Shown here: one piece after another, positions 44,427 through 52,386 of the stretch
Layout: each line of letters begins with the position of its first letter
How positions within the stretch are numbered: the first letter of the stretch is position 1
Assembly: GCA_040883315.1 (NCBI GenBank)
Contig: JBFLKU010000019.1
Coordinates: 124,001 to 188,000, forward strand
Direction: 5' to 3'
Source: JAFGUF01 sp040883315
Lineage (GTDB): Bacteria > Bacillota > Clostridia > Christensenellales > UMGS416
Length of the DNA: 64,000 bases
Made by a program: the position numbers and the translations under genes
The notes under the pieces: generated by a model
Told to the model about the DNA's origin: nothing
The model's database searches: none
The model's input: only the letters and a program-made list of their open reading frames with translations

Positions 44427-45827
44427 TCATTTTCCTGAAATAATAGACCCATCCACTGCATTAATAGTGAGTAAACTAATTAGTTCCGGCTGTTTACCTT
44501 CCAAAACACTTCCATCTGATAATTCCTGACCTTCACCATAATCATAACCACCATAAAAAGCCCATACAGGTATTAGCATATATTCATACTTCTTGTCCTT
44601 TATAGGCTCAACAGCATAAGTGAGAATTATTTTATCAATATATAAACTGTATTCCAATTGATTATTTTCAGCATATGCATACTTCACCGCTAATTGATTT
44701 TCTACACTTTCCATCAATTGGCTAAACTCTATCAATGTAATATTCTCTTTCATAATAGAATTTATTTCATATATGTTGCTCCAATCAACTCTTATTATTT
44801 CTTCATTAGATACTTCAATTAATAAGGATTCATTAATAAATGGATCTATATAATCCTCTTCATTCACTATTTTATTATTATATAATGAGCCACCAAATTG
44901 CACATATGGTTGAATAATTGTTTCATTAAATTCTCGTGCATATATCATGACATATCCTGAGATATCGTTATTACCATATCCTGATGTCGTAGCTAACATA
45001 TCTACTAGATATCTTGATTTGACCCCAATTTCTTCTAGAAAAGCATTTGCTATTTTTACAGCATTTTCTGCATCTTGAGTTTCAAAAATAGGATTCTCAT
45101 CAAATTTAATGCTACTAGTATCATCACTGATATAATATGTTTCTTTACTTAAATCATCATACAAAACATAACTATCATAACCGTTGCTATATTTTGACTC
45201 TAAAGTATTGTGTATCTCTAAAGCAGGTGTATATTTATCAAGAGGATTTTCTCTAAGTACTATACTATGGTGTTCATATCCATCTTCCTTGATTATTTGA
45301 TACTCACCATTATATTTGTATAAAGTAACTTCATCTGGAGCATTCTCTAATTTCTCATATAGATAATCTATTACACTTTGCAAGTATTCCACCTTTGATT
45401 GATCATTATTAGAATTTGCTCCTTGTATATCAGCTTTTATATCTATTATCCTTTCTTCTATCTCGGATTTTGTCATATCTGTAATTGCAAGATAAACATC
45501 TGTAGTTCCATAAATCGCATTTATAATTTTGTTTGCCTGATCTATTGGTATATAGTACGGCTTTATTTCTGCAACAGCATAGTTTAATACATCTTTATTA
45601 ACTATAACTTCAGCATCAATTATAACTTCTAAATTACCATTATATTTCTTGTAACTAGTTTCCCAACTATCCGGAAAACCGATACATTGATTATTGTTTT
45701 CTTCTTCCATAGCTTGTTCAAATATTTCAGAGTCTTTATTAATAACATATTCATCAGTAGGTGTGTTTTGACAAGCCATTAGTAATATAAAAAAAGCTAA
45801 AATCATTAAAAAACAAATCTTTTTCAT
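44427..45827 (-). CDS. large lipoprotein, cargo paralogue 3 (DUF6034-like)
   Basis: The 466-residue lipoprotein has lipobox LLMAC followed by QNTPTDEYVINKDS. Paralogue features: NAPDEVTLY near 165, LIEFSQLMESVENQLAVKYAYAENN, YEYMLIPVWAFYGGY and LLTINAVDGSIISGK at the very end. It follows secreted protein B by 57 bases, in the same way that paralogue 2 follows protein A, so each secreted protein is paired with its own lipoprotein. Confidence 0.7.
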   Translation of the reverse strand: MKKICFLMILAFFILLMACQNTPTDEYVINKDSEIFEQAMEEENNNQCIGFPDSWETSYKKYNGNLEVIIDAEVIVNKDVLNYAVAEIKPYYIPIDQANKIINAIYGTTDVYLAITDMTKSEIEERIIDIKADIQGANSNNDQSKVEYLQSVIDYLYEKLENAPDEVTLYKYNGEYQIIKEDGYEHHSIVLRENPLDKYTPALEIHNTLESKYSNGYDSYVLYDDLSKETYYISDDTSSIKFDENPIFETQDAENAVKIANAFLEEIGVKSRYLVDMLATTSGYGNNDISGYVMIYAREFNETIIQPYVQFGGSLYNNKIVNEEDYIDPFINESLLIEVSNEEIIRVDWSNIYEINSIMKENITLIEFSQLMESVENQLAVKYAYAENNQLEYSLYIDKIILTYAVEPIKDKKYEYMLIPVWAFYGGYDYGEGQELSDGSVLEGKQPELISLLTINAVDGSIISGK

Positions 45828-45884
45828 TTTATTTTTCTCCTTTGTTTACCGGAGGATTTTTAATCCTCCAGTAATTAAGTAGTG

Positions 45885-46292
45885 TTAGTATTCATAGATT
45901 GCGTATTCTCCAGTTTTATATTCACCATTATTACCCATTGCAGTTAATTGCAGTTGTAAAGGGCACCCACCAGTATGATCAAAATAAATATCAGCATAAT
46001 ACCAATCCCCACCTAAAAACACATAGAATGAATCTGATGCACTGGTATTACAGTAAGAACAGTATGCTCTACCTAGATAATATACACTTGCTGATGTTGA
46101 ACGAGCAAGAAACACTTCATTATCAGGTATAGCATAAAGTTCTGAATCGGTTTCTCTTACTGTTCCATATCCTGGCACATAAACATAATAATCCTCTTTT
46201 GTCCAAGTTCCGGCCAAAACAACACTCATAATTGTAGCAGAGAGTAAAATAACTAAGATTAAACTCGCAATTATTTTTCTTCTTTTCAGCAT
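45885..46292 (-). CDS. small secreted protein B
   Basis: From ATG 46292 (AAAAGGAG 8 bases upstream) the product has 135 residues. It has a strong signal peptide (RRKIIASLILVILLSATIMSV) and a mature part with a CSYC pair and one more cysteine (GGCPLQ), rich in Tyr and Ser. It is unrelated in sequence to secreted protein A but shares its upstream 150-base module. The CxxC may form a disulfide or bind zinc. Function unknown. Confidence 0.62.
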   Translation of the reverse strand: MLKRRKIIASLILVILLSATIMSVVLAGTWTKEDYYVYVPGYGTVRETDSELYAIPDNEVFLARSTSASVYYLGRAYCSYCNTSASDSFYVFLGGDWYYADIYFDHTGGCPLQLQLTAMGNNGEYKTGEYAIYEY

Positions 46293-46310
46293 TTTAAATC
46301 TCCTTTTCAT

Positions 46311-46338
46311 TTGAAATAAGACTATTTTATGCTATAAT
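46311..46338 (+). promoter_or_regulatory. promoter of sRNA copy B
   Basis: The -35 TTGAAA (46311-46316) and extended -10 TATAAT (46333-46338) are spaced by 16 bases. Confidence 0.77.
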
Positions 46339-46344
46339 ATTAAC

Positions 46345-46420
46345 GTCCTTGCTTAACATGCATCACCTTAGCCTATAGGTGATAGGGGCTCAACCTATTG
46401 TTTAAGTAAGGACTTTTCTT
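46345..46420 (+). ncRNA. structured small RNA, copy B (antitoxin-like)
   Basis: The 12-base closing stem GTCCTTGCTTAA with TTAAGTAAGGAC is fully paired here (one G-U). Relative to copy A, the C-to-A change in the 3' arm restores the pair at the site where copy A has a mismatch. The two inner hairpins are unchanged except GGAGCTC to GGGGCTC in a loop. The T-run is interrupted (TTTTCTT), so termination may be weaker. Confidence 0.72.
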
Positions 46421-46430
46421 AAATCAACAC
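46419..46430 (-). pseudogene. vestigial toxin frame, copy B (GTG-TTG-ATT-stop)
   Basis: GAGGTGATGAGATA precedes GTG TTG ATT TAA. The third-position change ATC to ATT and the stop are conserved relative to copy A. Confidence 0.45.
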
Positions 46431-46720
46431 TATCTCATCACCTCTTTACATTTATAATAAACCTCAATAATATTCTATTTCTTTCATTTTACTTTATATG
46501 TTATATTATGGATTTATGTAATACATTGTAACTCTTTGTCTCCGATATGTAAAGTATTTGTTTCTTTTATATTACATTTATGTGAAGTCTCGGCTTGTTT
46601 TTTTACTCATTTAATTACACTGAAAAAGTTTATTTCTAAATATAAAAACAGCTGATAATAGCTTTTGTGACATAATATGTATTTAGATTATTAATTTTCA
46701 CTTTTTCTACTTTCAATTAA

Positions 46721-46757
46721 AAAGCCTACGATACTTTGCTTGTATCATAGGCTTTTT
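46721..46757 (-). terminator. terminator of the sigma-like gene
   Basis: AAAGCCTACGATAC and GTATCATAGGCTTT form a long stem with one mismatch and loop TTTGCTT; T-runs occur on both sides. The rest of 46,448-46,720 shows no gene. Confidence 0.78.
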
Positions 46758-46797
46758 TAGTGTCCGTTTTTAATATAACGCTACAGATGAGATTTTT

Positions 46798-47256
46798 CTA
46801 ATTTTCAATTTTTTTTGTTACTTGTTTCAATGTTCGTATTATTGAGCTAATACTTACTTTTTCTTTTTTTGAGATTTCTGTTAAACTCATTCCGTAGTAA
46901 TAGTGCATCAAAAATCTTTTTCTTTGCTTTAAAGTAAGTTTATTAAGTTTCTCCAATATTTCACTTATAATCTCTTTTTCAAGATATTTCATTTCTATAT
47001 TAGTACTACAATCTTTAAGAATATTCTCCCTTACTTGTATGTCTTGTGATATACCTTCAAGTGATACATTATGTATATAATAATTTCTGTTTTTATTATT
47101 CCATAGTTTTTCTTCAGCTTTGTTTATATAATCATAAAAACTTTCTTCAACCAATTTGTTTTTAATATCTTTATTATGAAGCCTTAGTGCCAGTTTAATT
47201 ACTTCCTGCGTTTTTTCATCTAATTTATCAATATTTATATTTATTATTTTATTCAT
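46798..47256 (-). CDS. sigma-70 region 4-like regulator
   Basis: From ATG 47256 (GGGAG 6 bases upstream) the product has 152 residues. The C-terminal half is a region-4 helix-turn-helix (LNKLTLKQRKRFLMHYYYGMSLTEISKKEKVSISSIIRTLKQV); the N-terminal half has no clear region 2. Similar short sigma-like proteins are common regulators in conjugative elements. It is monocistronic with its own terminator. Confidence 0.75.
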   Translation of the reverse strand: MNKIININIDKLDEKTQEVIKLALRLHNKDIKNKLVEESFYDYINKAEEKLWNNKNRNYYIHNVSLEGISQDIQVRENILKDCSTNIEMKYLEKEIISEILEKLNKLTLKQRKRFLMHYYYGMSLTEISKKEKVSISSIIRTLKQVTKKIEN

Positions 47257-47628
47257 TTTTTCTCCCTTTTTATTTATTATCAAATCTAAAAGGGAGGTGA
47301 GCGACATCGAATATATCTATTCCTTATGCCTTCATCCTTTTTTAATAGATTAAAGATTATCTAATCTAATTTATTTAATACAAAAAAATACACTCCAGTG
47401 TGTTTTGAAGTGTAAATTGCTTTAGTTATAACTAAAACGTATATTTAATTAGTTAAAAAAGAGCGAATTTTCTTAGTTAAATGCAAATAAAAACTTGTTT
47501 AGAAACGGGTTAAATTACTATAATACTTTTACTTATTCTATAATAATTAAAACACCCTACTTTCGCTCTTAAAAGTATTAACTATATGGTTTAGCGTTTC
47601 TTTACATTAAATAGTTGATTACTACTTA
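47257..47628. other. AT-rich regulatory gap between regulators and secreted protein C
   Basis: It contains the terminator of secreted protein C (47382-47413), a 16-base palindrome TTTAGTTATAACTAAA (47421-47436), and a 9-base inverted repeat AAGAGCGAA/TTCGCTCTT whose arms are 94 bases apart. No gene. Confidence 0.5.
47382..47413 (-). terminator. terminator past secreted protein C
   Basis: On the minus strand ACACTTC pairs with GGAGTGT around a 10-base loop, followed by ATTTTTTTG. Confidence 0.6.
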
Positions 47629-48054
47629 TCAGTAAGTATAATAATCTATTGCAGAAGTACTTTCAGAATCATCGCCCTCATATGCATAATAATAAACTCT
47701 CCATCTATATTGGTAGCCAGATGTTACATAATATTCCTTATACATATATCCATAATTGCCAGTTGTATTTTCTGACCAATGTTGTAACGTTGTCCACGTT
47801 CCCCCGCTATAGCGTTCTAAATATGCAGAAATTCTGACACTATCCGTTCCAGAATAGCACGAAATAGAAGCATAACACTCTGCTAATCCTCCAGCTGTGA
47901 TTTCTAGATTCGTTACAGTTGTACTAATGTAAGTATATTCTAAACCATCAATGGATAATAAATCCTCATTAATTGTATTATCTGCAAAAGACATACTAGA
48001 AAAAGAAGTTATAACAATTGCAATCACGAATAAGAAAATAATTTTTTTATACAT
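47629..48054 (-). CDS. small secreted protein C (DUF6147-like)
   Basis: From ATG 48054 (GCGAGG 6 bases upstream) the product has 141 residues: a signal peptide (YKKIIFLFVIAIVITSFSSMSFA) and a beta-rich domain with ECYASISCYSGTDSVRISAYLERYSGGTWTTLQHWS and GYQYRWRVYYYAYEG. Its pattern resembles the DUF6147 group of clostridial secreted proteins. It follows the sigma/anti-sigma pair and is probably one of their targets or part of their operon. Confidence 0.65.
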   Translation of the reverse strand: MYKKIIFLFVIAIVITSFSSMSFADNTINEDLLSIDGLEYTYISTTVTNLEITAGGLAECYASISCYSGTDSVRISAYLERYSGGTWTTLQHWSENTTGNYGYMYKEYYVTSGYQYRWRVYYYAYEGDDSESTSAIDYYTY

Positions 48055-48130
48055 AAAAAACCTCGCTTTATTATTTATTTTCAAAACAACTCAGCAAGGA
48101 TTATGTGACAAATTAAATTTATTTACTTTT

Positions 48131-48832
48131 TTATTTTATACTTATGCTTTCTGCAATTAAAATAATTTCAGAATATTCTAAGTCAGCAATTAAACTATAT
48201 GTATATGTGTCAGTATAAAAAACAATTGTTGATTGTCCATTTTTAGTAATGGTATACCCTGTAAACTCTTTAATAGTAATTTTTTTGAATTCACTATTCT
48301 CATTATCTACAGTGATGTTTACTTCTCCATTATATCTATCAAAGTATATTTCTTTCCCATCATCATTTATATAAATGATTTTTAATAAAGATTTGGTTTC
48401 AACTATATCTTTAACCATATATCCTTCTGGAATATATTGTGGAGCACCATAAATATCATCAATATTATTATCATGATTTGTATTTAATTCTACATACTTC
48501 TCATTATATTCAACTATATAATTTGCTATAGTCACTCTTATTGGAGGAACAGTAAAAGCTAAAAGCGTAAATAAGGTAAAAATCATACAAATAACTGCAG
48601 CAGCATTAAAGCTGAATTTTCGAAACTTTTGCCATGCATCATAGTTATAATTGCCTTCTACTTTTTTTGATTTTCGAAATAATTTTTCCATCCGTTTATT
48701 GTGTTTCTTTGAAAAGTCGTATTTCTCCTTCAATTCTTCCACTGAAGGATAATTATTTATTATACTATCCATTGAAATTCTAGAAGCACCTTCCAGAATT
48801 TCATCTATCATATCTTCCGACTTTTTTTTCAT
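48131..48832 (-). CDS. anti-sigma factor, DUF4367-like
   Basis: The 233-residue protein has a cytoplasmic N-terminal helix region (1-75), one membrane helix (about 77-100, FNAAAVICMIFTLFTLLAFTV) and an extracytoplasmic DUF4367-type domain (YIPEGYMVKDIVETKSLLKIIYINDDGKEIYFDRYNG). It lies 2 bases after the sigma gene. It probably holds the sigma factor at the membrane until an envelope signal. Confidence 0.8.
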   Translation of the reverse strand: MKKKSEDMIDEILEGASRISMDSIINNYPSVEELKEKYDFSKKHNKRMEKLFRKSKKVEGNYNYDAWQKFRKFSFNAAAVICMIFTLFTLLAFTVPPIRVTIANYIVEYNEKYVELNTNHDNNIDDIYGAPQYIPEGYMVKDIVETKSLLKIIYINDDGKEIYFDRYNGEVNITVDNENSEFKKITIKEFTGYTITKNGQSTIVFYTDTYTYSLIADLEYSEIILIAESISIK

Positions 48833-48834
48833 GA

Positions 48835-49377
48835 TTATCCCTCCTTTTTATATAAATTCTTCAAAACCTGTTTTTTAGCTCTTTCACATCTTTTTCTTGC
48901 ATTAGCTTCAGAAATATCTATTCTGTTTGCTATTTCCCTATATGTATACCCATAATAATATTTCAAAATTATTATTTCAGCATCATAGATGCTTAATTCT
49001 TTCATCTCTTGTAAAACTTTTTTGAATTCTTCTTTAGTAATTACTTTTTCATCAATTGCTTTTTCCTCTGCTACAATGTAATCAAATACCTCATCTGTTA
49101 CATGATTCCTACGTTTTTCATATTTTAACTTATTAAAAGAGCATCTCCTAATAATCAAAACAACTAAGCCATAGGTTTTGTGACTTTCTATTACCTCAAT
49201 ATCATTAATTACTTTTAATATGGCTATCATAGCATCATGTACTGTATCTTCGGCTAATTCCTTGTTTTTTAAAATATCTAAAGCAATATACATCATAAGG
49301 TTCTTGTAATGATTATATAATTTTTCGAATTTATTTTTTTCATCATCAGTTAAAGCACTGAAAAGTATTACAAACAA
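48835..49377 (-). CDS. sigma-70 family (ECF-like) sigma factor
   Basis: The 180-residue protein has region 2 (LYNHYKNLMMYIALDILKNKELAEDTVHDAMIAILK) and region 4 (LSIYDAEIIILKYYYGYTYREIANRIDISEANARKRCERAKKQV). The start is TTG 49377 with GGAGAGG upstream. The pair with the membrane anti-sigma suggests envelope-signal control of element genes, possibly secreted protein C or the cargo. Confidence 0.88.
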   Translation of the reverse strand: MFVILFSALTDDEKNKFEKLYNHYKNLMMYIALDILKNKELAEDTVHDAMIAILKVINDIEVIESHKTYGLVVLIIRRCSFNKLKYEKRRNHVTDEVFDYIVAEEKAIDEKVITKEEFKKVLQEMKELSIYDAEIIILKYYYGYTYREIANRIDISEANARKRCERAKKQVLKNLYKKEG

Positions 49378-49507
49378 ACTACCTCTCCTTTGTATGCGTT
49401 ATTTCTCGAATATACCATTTTCATTTTAGTGTTTTTAATAAAAATATGCAAATAAAATAATCTCTGAAATCGAATTTATGCTAATTTTTATAACCGGAAT
49501 ATCGGTT

Positions 49508-49789
49508 TCACTTTTTAAATTCATTTATTAAATTGTATAAAATCTCTACTTGTTGATTTGATAAACCGTCAATATTTAGTGAAGGAGTATTTTTAATGCT
49601 TAATAAGTAATCAGTAGTTACACCAAACTCAACAGCTAATTTTTTAAGCATTGATAAAGTTGGTAATCTTTGTGAAGTCTCATATGAACTAATTACTGAT
49701 TTAGTTTTACCCAATTTGTAAGCCAATTGATCTTGCGTGAAATTTTTGGCTTTTCTTAAGTCTTTAATCTTTTCTCCCATATTATGCAT
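49508..49789 (-). CDS. XRE-family repressor
   Basis: From ATG 49789 (GGAGG 7 bases upstream; the more upstream ATG is rejected because it contains that site) the product has 93 residues. The Cro/CI helix-turn-helix is IKDLRKAKNFTQDQLAYKLGKTKSVISSYETSQRLPTLSMLKKLAVEF. It probably represses element transfer. Confidence 0.88.
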   Translation of the reverse strand: MHNMGEKIKDLRKAKNFTQDQLAYKLGKTKSVISSYETSQRLPTLSMLKKLAVEFGVTTDYLLSIKNTPSLNIDGLSNQQVEILYNLINEFKK

Positions 49790-49876
49790 ATGTATTCCTC
49801 CATCCACTGATAGTGTACATGTTATTGGTATGCATATGGTGTACTTCGTTCCACATTTACGAGTATTGTTTGTTTT

Positions 49877-50545
49877 TTAACTATCATTTAAGAGAGTAGA
49901 ATAAACTATATATTTTTGCGGGGCATGACCACTATATCTAAAAGGGTAGCAAGTTATCAGTATCAAATACGTTCCTGCCATTGATTGAAAACTTAATTCA
50001 TCATCATTATCCGCAATAGTAATACTTTCAACGCAATATCTATACTCTTTTTCATCAGTTTTTACAAGAATAATTTCACCTGTCTCCACATACTGAAGAA
50101 TATAAAAATCAGTATCTCTGTGTCCCATTAGCACACATAACCCTTCCTCTCCAAACCAAGCCGACGATGGTAAATGTCCTATGTTTTTCTTTAGAGTATC
50201 CTCATCAACATTAGGCATAACATCGTATGTCCTTGTTTTTCTATCAGTCTGAATAGTTATTTCAGCTATTGGTACGTTTTCTGCTCTAGGCGTACTTGTC
50301 GAACTAAGCTGTGCTGGGGTTATAGAAGGAGTAGGTTGTTCTTTAACGTTTAAATCATAATCCTCAACTTCATCTATTATCTCAACATGCATTATCTGAG
50401 TACTGCTTATCTCTTGCACAGTACAGGTCTGAATGCTCGTATTCTTCTGTTCTTTCATTATTTTAGTTATTAATAATCCACCCAAAATAAATAAAGCGAT
50501 GAACATTACAGTCATCGCAAAAAGTTTCTTTTTTCTCTTATCCAT
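49877..50545 (-). CDS. sortase-like transpeptidase
   Basis: The 222-residue protein has an N-terminal membrane helix and a sortase domain. The catalytic His lies in VLMGHRD and the Cys in LITCYPF, about 24 residues from the end. The place of the essential Arg (APxRyIV in relatives) reads APQKYIV, a Lys. It may be inactive or use Lys. No LPxTG-type substrate is encoded in the window. Start ATG 50545 has AAGG 7 bases upstream. Confidence 0.85.
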   Translation of the reverse strand: MDKRKKKLFAMTVMFIALFILGGLLITKIMKEQKNTSIQTCTVQEISSTQIMHVEIIDEVEDYDLNVKEQPTPSITPAQLSSTSTPRAENVPIAEITIQTDRKTRTYDVMPNVDEDTLKKNIGHLPSSAWFGEEGLCVLMGHRDTDFYILQYVETGEIILVKTDEKEYRYCVESITIADNDDELSFQSMAGTYLILITCYPFRYSGHAPQKYIVYSTLLNDS

Positions 50546-50561
50546 TTTCAATCCTTCAATA

Positions 50562-52352
50562 TCATTCTCCTACATGTGGTCTGCCATAGCATACTTGATA
50601 TTCACTGCCGAATATCTCCCTATATACTACCATTCCGTTGCTTGCAGATGCATCAATCACATATCCATTACCAGCATAAATCCCTACATGTGTTATATCC
50701 ATAAAACGTCCATTTATATTAAATGACCAAAAGATTAAATCGCCAGGCTGCAATGCGGATTTAGCTATCGTTAATCCATTATTCACACAATACTCAGCCT
50801 GCGATGCTGCAGTACCAGCTGTAAAAGATGTAACTCCTGCCTGCTGATAGCACCATCTGGCAAAATATGAACAATCAACATATGAACCTTGTCCTCTTAA
50901 TGGTTGAGAATACGGGTCACCTAAACGAGATAACGCATACTCAACAATAGTACTCCCTAAGTACCCAGAAGGTAGATTATTAATAAGATTTGCTGCCTGC
51001 TCAGGTGTCAATCCGCTAAAACAATTCATTCCGCAAATTTCCATGAATAATGAATAGTATTGAACTGACATCAACTCATTTAATAATTTAATTTGATTAT
51101 CACCAAATTTATACTCTTCTGCACCTTCTTCATATGACATTCCGTTTAGAGTAATTATTAGTTTTCTATATACATCAGGATCAGGGCTTGGTGTAGGTTC
51201 GGGTGTTAAAATAGGTGTGTAATAAGGATATGGTGTTGGTGTAAATGTAAGTGTTGGATAAGGAGTGGGAGTCGATTCTTCCTCTATTATCTCTTCTTCT
51301 ATTACATAAACAATAGCATTCATTTTCCAAAATACTTCTTTAAGCTTCTTAATTCTTTTTTCATCCATTACAAGAACATCAAGATATTCTTCATTAACTG
51401 GATTTGCAGAAGTCTTAACAGCATACACACCTAATACATCAACCCAATTATAAGGAATAAAAGTACTATTATCTGTATCACCATTTATAATCAGTTCATC
51501 TATTTCACCTGCATTAGTGATTATATTTATTATTTCTCTGTTATATTCATTGTTTATTTGTGCAACCAGTTCAGAAATAGTTGGTGTTTCTTCATCGGTA
51601 TCATTGAAGAATATGCCCCATGGTGATGATGCTAAAAATACTATTAAACCGACAACAATAATTAATACTATAGCAACCCATCCACAGGCGGCTAATCCTG
51701 ATATTATCGATTTTAATGCAGCTGCGGCCGCTTTTGCTGCTGAATATAATGATTTGAATACTTTCTTTATACTTTTTGCGGTTGTCTTAACAGCACGTTT
51801 TTCCATTTCTTTTGAACGTTTTATTTTTAGAATCTTCTTATTAGCATTTAGTGCAGTCCTTTTTGCTAAGTCCTCAGAGGTTTTAATTTTCTTATTTATG
51901 TCCTTTAATACAGATTGCTTTGGCTTAAGTCTACCTTTCTCTTTTGTTTTTATGTTTTTAGATATTGTAGAATCAAGTGTTCTGATATTTCTCTCATGAT
52001 TATCTACCGATTTATTTATTTCAATTTCAGTAGCCTGTTGATGATTTTTATGTGTGCTTCTTGCTGTTTCTTTTTTGCCATAATGTGCTTGTTGCTTTTT
52101 GATATCATTGTTCTGTTTCACTTCATTTCTATTCTTCAAAGTATTAAATATTGAATTTGAAGCCTTATGCGCAATATTGCTTCCTTGTTCGGTAACATTA
52201 TCTGAAGCATATTCATTCATGCTTTTTCTGTCTTCGCCAGGAATATTTTCTTTCACTTTAGAAGAAACGCTCCGTACTTTTTCTGTAGTACGGAGCGTTT
52301 CTTCTATAGTATTTAATTTAATATTTTTTAGTTTGTTTTTCTCTGTTTTCAT
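50562..52352 (-). CDS. conjugation NlpC/P60 cell-wall hydrolase
   Basis: The 596-residue protein has a long Lys-rich N-terminal region (1-200), one membrane helix (about 212-235), a Pro/Thr-rich spacer (TPTPYPTLTFTPTPYPYYTPILTPEP) and a C-terminal NlpC/P60 domain with catalytic Cys in YVDCSYFARWC and His in ITHVGIYAGNGYVIDA. It opens peptidoglycan for the transfer channel. A lysozyme-like domain found in many CwlT proteins is missing. Confidence 0.88.
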   Translation of the reverse strand: MKTEKNKLKNIKLNTIEETLRTTEKVRSVSSKVKENIPGEDRKSMNEYASDNVTEQGSNIAHKASNSIFNTLKNRNEVKQNNDIKKQQAHYGKKETARSTHKNHQQATEIEINKSVDNHERNIRTLDSTISKNIKTKEKGRLKPKQSVLKDINKKIKTSEDLAKRTALNANKKILKIKRSKEMEKRAVKTTAKSIKKVFKSLYSAAKAAAAALKSIISGLAACGWVAIVLIIVVGLIVFLASSPWGIFFNDTDEETPTISELVAQINNEYNREIINIITNAGEIDELIINGDTDNSTFIPYNWVDVLGVYAVKTSANPVNEEYLDVLVMDEKRIKKLKEVFWKMNAIVYVIEEEIIEEESTPTPYPTLTFTPTPYPYYTPILTPEPTPSPDPDVYRKLIITLNGMSYEEGAEEYKFGDNQIKLLNELMSVQYYSLFMEICGMNCFSGLTPEQAANLINNLPSGYLGSTIVEYALSRLGDPYSQPLRGQGSYVDCSYFARWCYQQAGVTSFTAGTAASQAEYCVNNGLTIAKSALQPGDLIFWSFNINGRFMDITHVGIYAGNGYVIDASASNGMVVYREIFGSEYQVCYGRPHVGE

Positions 52353-52386
52353 TTCTCCTCCAAAATATTTTTTAATGCTAATTTTG

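Larger units (their letters stand above)
46293..46447. repeat. direct repeat module, copy B
   Basis: This is the second copy of the 150-base module at 44,103-44,260, again placed directly before a secreted-protein gene with the same ribosome site context. Confidence 0.85.
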
